64,000 bases of DNA from positions 2,537,501 to 2,601,500 of the forward strand of contig JARFJB010002198.1 of NCBI GenBank assembly GCA_036346205.1, read 5' to 3'. Numbering within the stretch: position 1 is the first letter of the stretch; each line of letters begins with the position of its first letter. The stretch is from Vesta saturnalis. Taxonomy: Eukaryota > Arthropoda > Insecta > Coleoptera > Lampyridae. The translations under genes and the position numbers were made by a program. The notes beneath the pieces are model-generated. The model had not been told where the DNA came from and did not search any database. It saw only the letters and a list, made by a program, of their open reading frames with translations. Below are positions 34,301-46,864 of this stretch, one piece after another.

Positions 34301-37300
34301 TGTTTAATAAATTTATAAAATATAAAAAAATATGAATACTTCATGGTTAATTTTTAAAAGAAAATAACTGTTACATGTCACTGTGTTAGTTTGATGGAAC
34401 TCCGCATTTTTTTAAATACGGCTAATTTGAAGTTTAGAGTCATATTGGTTTTTACAAACTAAGAATACGCAGACATGCTGTTAGTCTACGGATACTGCAT
34501 TGGTAACATGAGTAACAACATGAGAGTATAAACCAACCGGTATCCGAATAGAAGAATACCTGACAATGACAATTCTAAGGTAACACGTCCACTACCATGG
34601 CTTAATATTGGTATTGAAATGTTACCATCAACTGTGCCTGTAAAATAACAGTTTGCATTAAAGTTAGCTGAATGACTATTGTTACATGTCCAAACCGCAC
34701 TAGGAGTCGTGCAGACTTACCCACGTAAGCGGGTTGTCAAGCCAGCTACAGTGGAAATGAGCGGGGTCGATATAAGGAGTACAATGATTGAAAGGTAGTT
34801 TCGAACACCTTACGCTCCAACTGAAAATGCTCAGTCCAGGAAAAATTGTGTCTAGGCGCCACCACAATCTTAAATAGTCTTAGGCGGGATGTTAAATTAA
34901 TCCTATCTGACTGTGGAGGACAGGATTGCATCCTACTCAATAAAACCATTCACCACTCAAATTCAATCACACATCAAAAGAAATTGATCCAAAAGCTTAG
35001 AAAAATTTTAAAATACACGGGTCGTCGTAAACTTATTGAACACACCTCGTACACATGAAAATTCCAAGTCATAGAACGTTAGTTTGAATACTTTTTAAGT
35101 ATCCCTCGTATACCTATAAATTTATATTTCTAACTTTTATAAAACTTTGAATTGAATAAACAATGCCCAATTTAGAAAAGAATCAAAAATTAAAAGAAGT
35201 CGCTTTAATAATTGTTATCTCAACAAAATATTCGTTTGTTGCTGAATAACTTAAAAATAGAACTGTCAGCGCTTTCATCATAAATAATATCTTTATATTT
35301 TAGTAATACTTTATTTTTAAAAAGCGTATTTAGACATTCATCGATAGGTTTAAATTTTAATACTTCAAATTTGTAATTTATACTTATACGATTAGTAGTG
35401 TTCTGTACCTGATTTACTGTAAAATAATTCAAAGTAGTTAACATATAATTTTGTAATCGATCTGGCTCATTACGCAATCTCAAATCGATCATTAAACTCA
35501 AAATAAACAAAGATTAATTTCAATTATCAAAAGATGTAAAGATGTAACTCGTTAGGTAAATTGATAGGTTCTAACAATTTTCTCTCAGCTGACACAAATG
35601 AACAACAAAGTAAAATTAAATACTGCGTATAGGTATATTCACAAATTTTCAATCGTACATATGTCCCCAAAATCTTAATAACACATTAAAAATAGAAATT
35701 CGATTATCCCTTTTTACTTAAAATGAACAATGATTAACGCAACAAGCAAAAATGAACCCAAAAGATAATTGTACTTGTATCTGTTAAATAAAATCTAAAA
35801 CTAGTTCTTACACATTACGTTAATTAATCTTTTATCCGTAGGTATAGTGTAGCCCATATGGTCTGCTTTCAGTAATCCTTTTAAAATTTGCAAATTCACT
35901 ATGCACAACACAGATTAGACATCCGTATCAGTTAATGCATTCGGTTCTAACACTCGCGAGCGCATCACATTATGCTTTAATGTTTGCCCTTCAAAACGTT
36001 TAACACAATGAAGAATGTTTACTTCCACGTAAATATTAAAACCCTTATTTGGTTTGTACAATTAATTTGGTATTACTTAAGATTGTACACATATTACATG
36101 TTAATGTTAATGATGATCACTACTGTCTAAATTTTTCAATTACTTAAAGGGTTACTTTAGGCTTTCTTTAGATTATTATCGTCGCAGGCTCTACTACTGA
36201 ACACTATCAACAAAATACTTGCTGTTATTTTCAAATCTGCTTTGGCACTTTTTTAAATTTCTTAAAGAGAATTACTATTATCTTCAACCCACAATAAAAA
36301 TATTTATTTATGAACGTCCATATATGATTTATTCCCTTTTGGATTATTGCAACCTCTTATATAAGCGGTGCTACTGAACTTTTATAAACAAAACCCCCAC
36401 TGAACCATTCTAATGGCCCCCTCAAAAACAACGCACGCGCGACCTCCCTTGCTTAAGCTCTGCTCGAACTATCTAAACTCCCTATCCCTTCAATTGGGCT
36501 CTCGCCTATATTCCTTCTGCCCGCCATATCTTCGCGCTAATATCAAAATTCACCTATCGCAATCGTGCATTGCATCGAATCTCTGCAAGTGGAACACAAG
36601 ACGTAAACTATGGGAAATAAACGTAGCCATCCTGAATTCACTGAAAACTCTCCGAAAACACCATTAATTCCAATTACGTTCACACAGTACATTCTCCAGA
36701 TCATAACCCAACTTTCCGTGAAAGTTTCACATGTGGGCGAATCCTCCTTCCGCACAATTTAGGCAACTGCCTCAAGTTCTAACTTCATTCTTGAACATGC
36801 ATTAAATTTTCCTATTGTACAATATTACAAAAATTTCTGCAAACAAAGATATGCATACATATTCCTTACTGCACATTAATACAATATCAATATATCATAA
36901 TCTTACTCACTCATACGTCTACAACCATTTTGTTAGACCAAATTCCTTCATACACAGTAGCAAGAACCAGTACCAGTGGGGTTCCAGTAAAAATTGACAA
37001 AAAACATTATTTCTCAACCAAATTTAATGCTTTCAACACGAAAATCTTTCTACAACATTCAAATATTTTTTCATATGATACCTAATGCTTCATTAAATTC
37101 CAGCGGCGTATCATTTACACCAACTTACATTCTGCGTACACAAAAAAAATTTTTCCGTGCAAACTCACTTAATTTACACCCAAAATACGTTACATACCTT
37201 ATCAAGATACTGCATATACATAATGCGTCAAAATAACCTTACTCTATGTGGAGAAATGCATAAATCTGGTTTGTGCCATTTACATCTGCAACCTGTCCAA

Positions 37301-40300
37301 CCTTTTGTGCCCACTCACCTGGACCCTACTATGCAGGTCTTTTCTGTTTGGCGCTGTTTTAACATCTTCAAGCCTTACGAGAAGAACCAGTATTATTGGG
37401 TATAACATGACGCGCTCCGTCTTACCATGGTAGAAATGTTGTTGAGTATTGAAATACCATGTACACTGGACGTTGCATCGAACGGCGTATTAGTTTTTTT
37501 TTTTGCCACCCCGTTCACTCTATTTGAATCCCTTGGAGTAATACCTGTACATGAAGGTGTATGTGGAGAAATCACGTACTAGGAATGAACTGCTACATAA
37601 AATGATCGAAATTGCTACTGAAATACGAAACAACCGTCGAAAATCCATCAATAACGTTTATAAAAGGACTAGGCTGTGCTTGCAGTGAACAATTGTTGTC
37701 CTAACGTTTATTGTTTTATAATTTGTGTATGTTCCAATGGTGTTTGTGTTCTTACGCTCATTGAACACTATTAAAATTAAAAATGTCATACTTCCACTAA
37801 AATTTACCTTGGGAACGCATCGTGAAATTTTGTACCTTACCTCACGTGACACCCTGTGATAGTTAATTTGTGGATTTTTTCTTTTCGTGCGTTGTTTTCG
37901 GATTAGCTACTGCTCGGTTTTGTTACTCTTTTTGAGAGCATAGATTCTACGTTCTGAACTACATAAACCTTTGCTTATTTTTTTAACAGCTGCACTAACG
38001 TTCATTGTAGCGAAGAAATAACTAAATAAACATAATCCTTATAGTTGAAATATTCTGCACTACGTCGTTTGATTGCAACGCCAACTAGAATTGAACTTCT
38101 ACATCCAAATGAAAGAATGAATGAAAGGAGCTTTATAAGGTTCCCTTCAGTCATGGGTCAATAGAAAATTCATCATTACCTTACAATACACTTGTACTAG
38201 ATTTAGGCGATCTGAAAAGAGCGATTTTTATTAAATGGAATAATTTGACAGTACACGCAAGGTACGTATCATTGAATTACATTCTATGTTTGATAAGACG
38301 AGGATAGCGTTGTTGGTAGATGACCAAATATAATAAGGGAAACATTTAGTCCATTAGAGCACTTGGAGGTTTGGACAAAGTATAGTAGTAATAAGCCGGT
38401 TCTTGTTAGAAAACACGTCGTTCAGAACTAAATGTTACTATTCAACTTCAGTATGAAAGTAATTTTCTAAATTCGTTATTAGTTTAGTCCATTCCGTTAT
38501 AAGTTTTATTGTCTATTTAGATTAAATATCTCCTATAAACGCTGAATATTTTTTTAAAGTCAAACTACCACACTACAACGAATTGACCTTTTGATTAAAA
38601 ATTATATATTATGTTTTAGATTTTCACAGAAACAATAAAATAAAAAATAATGCCGATTAGCCCTAAATGATTATTGTAATTTAGCGGGGAACTCTGCTTA
38701 ATAATGATCTGATTAAAATTTCTAATGTAATTTAAAATTAATAAAAAACCAACTAAAAATTATTAAAATAATAAATAAATAAATTTAATTTAATAGTCTT
38801 GTAAACTTGTATAGGTATATTAACGTGTTATAACAATAACCACAAAATATACAACTTACAATGTTCGTGACTGGCCGCAGTCATACTACATCATGCAATC
38901 GAAAATTCTTTATGTAAAAATATGCAAAAGTCGGGTAAAGATAATGTTTTTCTAACGTTTATACATCTGTCTAGACAAGGAAAACTAGAATTTATGGATA
39001 ATTAGGTTAGTTTTATTTAATACCCAAAATTGCTATTAATAAGTTTCAAAAGTGTTTTACATGCACTTACCCCATTAAATATCATTTCTATAATTACAAG
39101 TTTGCAAACAATTTGGTATTCTAGTTTTTTAAAGAAAGAATGCGTAATTTATATAATAATAAATTTATGTTCTTTAGTGTAACTTTTCCAAAATTAAATT
39201 GCTGGCAAAACTTTTAATTTTTCTTTAATCTCGCCTAAAATAATTTTTTATTACCTATGTTTTACATGTTTCTTATAAAGTAAGTACATTATAATTTAGT
39301 GAAACTGATTTTTCAAAAATTCCTTTGAAACTAGTTAGTATAGGTACATGGTTTACATCCTGGAGTTAATCCAAATTATGTGTTTTCGAAAATTTTATTA
39401 TCTTGTGGCTAATATTTTATAACCTGAATTAAATGAGGTAAAGATTTATGCAAAAAAAAAAAATTAATGTAAATGTTTAAAGCGATTAAACTCTACGTTC
39501 ACGCTTAAAGTGGATAAAAAATTTATCTTGTTTAAAATTTGTTTTTAATTACTTCAACAGATCATTGAAATTTTTATTTTTTAGGTTAATTAACTATCGG
39601 TTACACAATGCTGTGTAATAAACGTCATTTACGTTTCATTAAGTATAATAAAATGAAAACGTTGTTGGTTTTGTGTGTTATTGCAATTTGAAAATCGATT
39701 GCTAACAGTTAACTTCGTAAAAGTCAACATTTTTATTTACTGAAAATTCTTTTTCCATCTATTAAAGGATATTGCAAGTTGTATATTGAACCAATTTACG
39801 TTTTGAACAAAACCATATTACGATAAGAAATGACAAATTTTTCACATTTATACAATAAATGAGTTGATATTTTGGGTTACGTAGCATTTTATGATGCTAT
39901 CAAATTTCATATCTATCCTTTCTGATTTACAAACATGAATTTTAAATCAAACGACGGTTACTGTGTTATATTTATCTAAATATATACATACACACACACA
40001 CGAAAATTTATAAGGTCTCTCGCTCTCGTGCCCCTAAATTCATTTTTGAATTACAAACATAAAATGCCGTCGAAAATTCAAAAATGTTAGATCGTAAACA
40101 CGATCTATGGCAATCATAGTCAGATATCATCCATATCCATAAAAATATAACATCCGTGCCTGCTCTAAAAGCGTGTCACTATTAATAGCAATGGACGATA
40201 ACCTCCTACAAGCACTTTATACTTAGCCTTTTCTCTACTAGTAATTTAATGCAAAAAGTTTAGCTACAATCATGTTCCCCATCCATAAAAACGTGAAAGT

Positions 40301-41062
40301 GAATGTTGAATAGTTTGTCAAAAAATTTTTATTGTGCCATCAGGAGTAAAAGTTTTGCAGGAATTGCGTTCTTTCTGAAGTAATATGGCAGGAATCTATC
40401 ATAAAAGCATTCCATGTGGGTCTAGCATTAATGTAAACGTCATATTTCCTTTTTATCCCTTTAGAACTAGCGTGCGTCATCCAAACTGTTATTGATTGCT
40501 AGCGTTAACGTTAACCGTCGTTTCTCAACTTCAATAACTTGGAAAAGTTTACATTTTACTTTTTTCTTGCCTTTATTACGAAAATCTCTATATCCGACTT
40601 GAAATATTTACATTATTAAGATTTTTTATATGACAAATAAAAGCAATATTGTTTATATGTGAGTACTAAAAAAAAAACGAAATTCTACCAGATGTGTTTT
40701 CTTCGCAGAGTTAAATATAATATTTGCTTTCTGTTTTTCCAGTTGCGCTTTTCATGCTATATATGAGAAGGCCAATACCACTCTCCAATTTAGAAGATAA
40801 ACAAGTTTAAAAAATATTGAATCAAGGTTAAAGTTAAATTTAGGTCAATTCAATGAATCGATTTTATGAGCTAAATAATAAATGAAGTATTTTGTTTTCA
40901 GAAGAAAAAAATCACTTGTGGTAATGGAAAACTGATCTAAGTGGTATTTCTTTCCCCACAACTTTTATAACATATTCTTGTAAATTACTAATGTGTTAGA
41001 TAAACGATGTCAATCATGGAATTATTTTAAAGAACTTTTTTTTATTATTGTCACTATATGTA
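34301..41062. other. No recognisable gene
   Basis: Mostly AT-rich. Within it, 36380-37400 has a marked excess of C over G on the plus strand and produces several overlapping chance frames. 39988-40000 is a short (CA)n. The small frames at 34746-35058 and 35510-35220 resemble nothing I know. Confidence 0.45.
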
Positions 41063-41455
41063 CAGGTTGGTCCAGTTTATAATGTCAGTTTTTCATATAA
41101 ACATATAGCCTGGAGAGCTTCGTTTTCGAGATACAGAGTGTTGAAATGTTGTAAAACAAATAGAATATTTTGAATATTTCTAAAACGGCAGATTTGAATA
41201 ATTTTTAATTTGGTACACAGTGTGAACTAATTGTCCCTCATTATTTAGAGCTTATGATGATAAAATACGAAAATCAGTGGCTGGTGTACCATCTTCCCTT
41301 TTCAAACAAATCTCCTATGCCACTGTCTTTACTGCAAACCCAATAACGTCTCCCGATTGCTTATGCTTTTTGGAACAAAAAAGTGTGGTTCCATAGTACA
41401 TGTACGGTGCATCGTTTTCGAGATACTTCATGTTTTGTCAGGTATTGTCATTAAC
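41063..41455. repeat. Left inverted repeat of the mariner at 41063-43290
   Basis: Reverse complement of about 42892-43290, with indels including a segment present only in the right arm near 43237-43270. Confidence 0.82.
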
Positions 41456-41779
41456 TAGTATGAATAACATTTAGCAGTGCATACAAATTATAACTAAATA
41501 ACTTTTAATAAAACCAGTAAATACAACTCATAAACCGATAAATAACTAAAGTAACGATTTATTTATTATGTTCTGGCATTATGGGTTCGTAAAAATTAAT
41601 GAAGTAACCACTTTGCTTCGAATTAGGCAGTGGAAATAATAGTTTTTTAATTCATGTTTACGAACCGAAAATAGATACAAATAAATATTAAACAAAACGT
41701 TTCAATGACAAAATAAAAAATTAATGACTAATGTAATAATTGTTCGAAATAAAAACCATTTTGTTGAATGCAGCGTTTT

Positions 41780-42753
41780 CTATTGGAATGGTTTTGGCTA
41801 ACTAGCACATCATGATTATTTTCTGCACACGCATTTTGAATTCTGTGCAAGTACTTCTCTAGTTGGCACTGGCGTTGAATGAACAGTTTCTTCAGAAATC
41901 AAAAAATACGTAGAAAGTCATGGGGGTTAGGTCTGGAGATCGGGGAAGCCATGCAACTGGGCCACCACGACCAATCCACCGAATTTGTATTCAGCCAATT
42001 ACGAGCGTTTATGCCATAATACGCTGGACGTCTTCGCATATTAAGCAGAACGTCGTCCCACATATTGTGATTCTCCGTGTCCAGAAATTGCAGAAAGTTT
42101 TCATAATTCACACGCTGTGGAAGTATAAGAGGGCCAAAAAGATTTCCATCGTAAATTCCTATCCAAATATTCACACTAAATTCATGTTGAAATTTTCGCG
42201 GTATGATTTCATGAGGATTTTCACGCGCCCATACATGTTGATTATGAAAATTCACAATACCTCGTCGGGTAAAGCATGACTCATCGGTCCATAGAATATT
42301 GCTTAAAAAATTCCCATTGTTTTGAACGGAGTCCAGAAGCCACCTACAAAATGCAACCCTGCGTTCTTCGTCTCCTGGGTGTAAACCATGGACAGGTAGC
42401 AGATGAAAAGGACGTCTGTGGTCCTGTTTTAATATTCTTACAATACTGATTTAGAAGTTCCAGTGGTTCGACTGACTCTTCTTTGACTAGTCCTCGAATC
42501 TTTATTAAATGCACGAAGTACGTTATTGTTTCTCCTTACCGTATTAAAATTCAGACGATTAGGATTCCTAGGTATAGTCTTCAACCCTTGATTGATGAAT
42601 TGAAGATGCACGCTTGAAAAAACATTATGATGTGGGTGTCATCTGTTGGGAAATCGTCTACGCTATTCTCGAGCTGCTTCTGCTGTATTCCCATCACAAA
42701 AACCATAAACAAACTGCATGTCAGCATATTCTTGATTAGAAAATTTAAAAGGC
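41780..42753 (-). pseudogene. Mariner-family transposase lacking the second catalytic Asp
   Basis: Minus strand. The start MPFKFSNQEYADMQFVYGF (42753-42697) is followed by a frameshift. WTDESCFTRRGIVNFHNQHV (about 42290-42235) carries the first Asp. FSVNIWIGIYDGNLFGPLIL, then NFLQFLDTE, come next. NMRRRPAYYGINARNW (about 42045-42000) is where the family has RRR..FQQDGAPAHY, so about eight residues containing the second Asp are deleted. A frameshifted RPDLTPM-like block (about 41940) should hold the third. The rest runs to about 41780 with stops. Related to, but distinct from, the transposase at 8061-9343. Confidence 0.82.
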
Positions 42754-42891
42754 ATTTTATTTAACGTTTGAAACTAGCAACCAAATTAAAAATAATTTAC
42801 GAAATTACTTCTGAATTAAAATATTGTTCGTATAAATGTCATAGTTTACTTGGTGAAATTTAAATTTGAAATTAAGTTTTGCATCACTGGC

Positions 42892-43290
42892 CTGACATTA
42901 CCTCACAAAATCTGAAATATCTCGAAAACGGTATGCCGTACGTGTACCATGTAACCATACTTTTTTGTTCCAAAAAGCATAATCAATCGAAAGACGTTAT
43001 TGGATTTATAATAAATTCAGTCGCGTAGGAGATTTTTTTGAAAAGGAGCGATGGTACATCCATATCTCCGCCACTGATTTTCGTATTTTATCATCATAAG
43101 CCCTAAATAATGAGGCACAATTCAAAGCTGCCGTTTTAGAAATATTCAAAATATTCTATTTTACAAAATTTCAACACTCTGTACCTTGAAAACGAAGCTC
43201 TCCAACACATATGTTTATATGAAAAACTGACATTATTTTACGTTAACTATCCTTTGGTAAAGTCCTGCCGTTATATACTGGACCAGTCTG
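42892..43290. repeat. Right inverted repeat of the mariner at 41063-43290
   Basis: Partner of 41063-41455. Unlike the mariner at 7410-10502, these arms lie outside the recognisable coding sequence. Confidence 0.82.
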
Positions 43291-43292
43291 TA

Positions 43293-44142
43293 TAATCTGT
43301 AATATGTTATTCAAATGTTGTTCTCAAATTTCCAAATAACAAAATGATTAAAAAAAGAAAATACCCTTAGTTTTACACAGTAGGTATACATTTTTAAAGT
43401 AGATTAAAACTCCTAACCTGAACCAGAAGCAGACTCAGTCTCCACTGAAAAATTTATTACGGGTTAAACTACATAAGTAGAGCAGATTGCGCATCACAGA
43501 TTAAAACGTAAAAATTCGACAATATGTATTAAGGCGCCACCTGTTTGAAACTTTTGGCAAGAAATCATTAAAAACTTGATTTAAAAATATTCGCTTAAAC
43601 AGGAAAGGAAAACTGTAAAATACTTTACCTATAAAAGATACTTCTAAATTGCTTGCGTTAGAGCTCACTTAAAAAATTTTAAACTTTCTCCAAAATACGC
43701 AAAATTGCGTTTATCAAACCTCACAATTTACTCTACAACGGTATTACACGCAACCTAAATTATGAATTGATGTAAAACAATAAAAAATGCGGAAACTAAA
43801 TTGTGGACGTTCATCAAAATAATGCACAATACAAAATACTAATATCCTCATTTAACGTAATTGCTAAAGTCGCATTATACAGAGAAAGAAGAAAGAATGG
43901 CGGAGTTCTGAAATAGAAAACAGAATTACTCACTGTTGATGTTGTTTATTTATCGAATTTGCCGTCTCAAACAGATTTTTTTTGCATAATAATAAATTTC
44001 AATCTGCGCACCATTAAGCCTAGCTTTTATAGTACGAATTTCGGATATTTCATACGAAACCCGAATGTTTATTTCTTTGTAAATGATGGAATATAATTAC
44101 ATAAATAACGGTTACTGTTATTTGCGATCTTTATAATACATA

Positions 44143-44148
<6 letters not shown>
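43293..44148. other. No recognisable feature
   Basis: AT-rich non-coding sequence between the mariner and the (TA)n tract. Confidence 0.4.

Positions 44149-44202
<54 letters not shown>
44149..44202. repeat. (TA)n microsatellite
   Basis: Alternating A/T run of about 54 bp. Confidence 0.98.
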
Positions 44203-44204
<2 letters not shown>

Positions 44205-44215
44205 ACGTGATTCAC

Positions 44216-45120
44216 GGTCGATGGCAGGTTAGACGTTTACGGAGAACGAGGTATAGGATATTTCTGTAAATTTGGCCATTTCCATAAGCGGTAATGCTCT
44301 ATCGATCTAAACTATTTTCAGGATTGCGATGTTGCCACTTATATCAAGGAGTCCTAGCAACTTTATTATTTTAAACGGAACACCCCATATATTAATAAAT
44401 TTTTAGAATCGTCCTTTTATTGGGATACTTTTTTTGTTAATATTGCCATATACCTATCTCTATCGGTTTTTGAGATAAAATATAATTTGTGTTAAATATG
44501 GTCCAAAACATGGCCCTAATTAAATCAATTCATGGAATGTTGCAATTTTGATGATAGTTTAGATAGACCCGATATATTTAATTTACACTGAAAAATGGGC
44601 TCCATGTCATACAGGGCGTGCTAAAATTATTATTATTTCCGCTATTAATAAAATGAGCCAAAAGTTCGTTTTTTTTTAAATGAAACCCCGCTGTATATTA
44701 CTCAATAAATTGAAAGACAAAGAAAAATGATTTAAGACGATATATCAAGTTCCTATAGGTAAATCATCAAGTTTTCTTAATAAAGCCGCTGTTTTGTGAA
44801 AACAATTTTTTTAATGGATTTAATTTTAAGTAACCATGGGAATATGAAGCTTATGACATTTCAAAGACTTTTATAAGTAACCTGTAAACAGTTATTGACG
44901 GTGTTTGAAAAAATCTCCCAAAATGAACGCAAATATTGATTTTGTTTGGTTTCAATATCTTGGAAGACTACTTTACAGAAAACTGTTATCACATTAGATT
45001 CTAATTCTGTGCATCTGAGGATGATGCATCGAGATGATGGAGCTAGATGTAGGAACATTTTGAATAAGGCCTTTTGTAAACCATATAACCCAGTGGTGGG
45101 GTACACCCGTGTTCTTTACA
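44216..45120 (-). mobile_element. Possible mariner-type remnant
   Basis: Holds the inverted end motif ggaacaccccata (44378-44393, matching 22449), caccctgtat-type ends near 44615, and an open minus-strand frame (45106-44861). Its RCTELESNVITVFCK segment is weakly like the C-terminus of insect mariner transposases. Catalytic motifs are absent. This is a guess from end motifs and context. Confidence 0.3.
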
Positions 45121-45239
45121 TGTAAGCGTGATCGACCGTGTGTTTTGTGTTTTTATGCAATACCATTAAAACAATTCATAACTACTAGTTAGCCTCACGT
45201 AAAATCCGGGAAAAGCCTGTGATTCATATTTATTATATA

Positions 45240-45740
45240 ATCACCATGTATGTATGCGCGCGTGGGTAGTTAGGTGCTAATGTACCTGCTTGCTTCTTAA
45301 ATGCATCTTCTCTGGTATGTTTTTTTATTTGTTTTGGATGTTTAGATGTTTGCATTGGCTTGTTGAGTAGTTTCCTGTTTTAGGAATTTGTGTTTGCTTG
45401 ATGTTATTATTCACGCGTGGTTAATTTAATTTCTTTGGTAAGTTTTCTTGCTTGTTTCGTGCGAGTTTGATGTGTTAGTGTGCTTGTTGGATGGTATTTT
45501 GCTTTGGAAGGCACTTGCTTGCGTCATTACTGGCTTATGTGTTTGTGTGTTTACGGGGTTTACTTGTTTGTGCTTGGACGTTTGCTTTGTTCATAGTATT
45601 TTTTATTTCCATATTTGTAGGTTTACTCGTTTAGGTGTTTGCGTATGTGCGTCTTCACTACTAATTTTGTTGTATGTTTTAGTTGCTTTGGTATGTTTGC
45701 ATGCTTGTTTGGTTATTTGCTTGTTAGCTATGCTATGGTG
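45240..45740. repeat. GT-rich low-complexity region
   Basis: Degenerate runs such as tgcttgtttgg and gtgtttgcgt. The plus-strand frame 45448-45741 is rich in C, L, V and F and is best explained by the base bias. Confidence 0.6.
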
Positions 45741-46579
45741 ACCAGGGTCTCTCGTATCTATAATACAAACTTCTTTAAACTACAACGATTTTATACCCGT
45801 GTTACGTGAAAGTTATCCGACAAAAACTTTCATCCTCTATCAGTACCATAATCAGAATTCCTAAACTAAGTTAACCTAACCTAAAAGAACAATTAATTTA
45901 ACTGACCTATATCCAATATATGTATTTTAGTGACTCCACAATACTACATAACTATAAGGACCAAAACCTAAAAAAGATTCTACCAAAACAAAATAACTTA
46001 AATATATTGAAATGTCAGGTGAGGCAAGGCAAAACAGCCCAACTTACATTACGACAATCAATAACAATCAAAATTTTCAACATAAACAAAACGCCCACCA
46101 CACACTCACATCACTCAACAAGAATAATTCCAGAAGTTGTAAATACCGCTCCTAACCGCACCTTCCACACCCATTTGATTAGTCGCTTCTTACGACAAAC
46201 AATTGTCCTCTGTTTTTGTTCCATTTAAACTCAACACTAAATAAAAGTAAAATAATGTTCAATTCAAGATAACAAAAAATTATTTTACCTCAGCGTCAAC
46301 TAATGTTGGTGGTTTGCTTCAGGGTATTGGTATTTATCTAAAAGTATAACAAAAGGATGAACGATAGTATGTTTAAGTAATGGAACACTTAATCGACTGC
46401 TTGTATTCTGACCTTTGCAGCTTTGAGTTCATTGTGTAAAGTGCGGAAAGGCGACGATCTAATCATTAATACTACATTTTTGTACATATGATCACCATAT
46501 AATGGATTTCATGAATAAAAATGGAACGATCAGGTAAAATTTGTACATGTTTTGCACAATTATAAAGCCGTACTAGAAA
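45741..46579. other. No recognisable feature
   Basis: A C/A-rich stretch at 46020-46220 has an open plus-strand frame (45920-46228) without any motif I recognise. Confidence 0.4.
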
Positions 46580-46864
46580 AATCGCAAGTACCCAGTAAAA
46601 AAAGCGAAAGAGAATGCGTTAATAAAGTTACAAGCGGAATGGCAAATGGTGAGCAGTGAAGCAATGAGTGTAATCAATAACATGAACACAAAAATCAAAC
46701 AGAACGCAGATATAAGTAAAACCGGCAAGTTATGGGAACAGGCGTTTTGGAAGTTAATGGATGGCGACAGAAACACGATCTTGCACAAAATATCGAATAT
46801 TTATTTGATTACAGATCATTACACCGACACAGACTTGCAGCGTCCACCAGGTACCCTATCTTGA
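46580..46864 (+). CDS. Unidentified charged protein fragment
   Basis: Plus-strand frame reading PVKKAKENALIKLQAEW, SVINNMNTKIKQ, LWEQAFWKLMDGDRNTIL. It is hydrophilic and looks helical, with composition more protein-like than nearby chance frames. I do not recognise it. It runs into the edge of the 2-kb repeat (46845), so its last 20 codons come from the repeat. It might be a relic of an accessory DNA-binding protein of a Harbinger element. No promoter or start was identified. Confidence 0.25.
   Translation, partial: NRKYPVKKAKENALIKLQAEWQMVSSEAMSVINNMNTKIKQNADISKTGKLWEQAFWKLMDGDRNTILHKISNIYLITDHYTDTDLQRPPGTLS

Larger units (their letters stand above)
41063..43290 (-). mobile_element. Mariner-like element (same broad family) with about 0.39-kb inverted repeats
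   Basis: Outer ends cag(g/a)(t/c)tggtccag at 41063 and, inverted, 43290 are each flanked by TA (41061-41062 and 43291-43292). The arms match inverted for about 390-400 bp. For example, gtcagtttttcatataaaca at 41083 recurs inverted at 43212-43231, and the last shared block includes cgttttcgagata. Full length is 2228 bp, with one minus-strand transposase relic inside. Confidence 0.87.

Noticed and set aside
45448..45741. 97-codon Cys/Leu/Val-rich frame as a membrane protein
   Set aside because: It lies in a GT-rich low-complexity tract, and TGY/GTN/TTG codons produce this composition automatically.
45920..46228. 102-codon plus-strand frame as a gene
   Set aside because: Sequence is C/A-rich with low information, no motif was recognised, and the frame crosses obviously non-coding AT runs.
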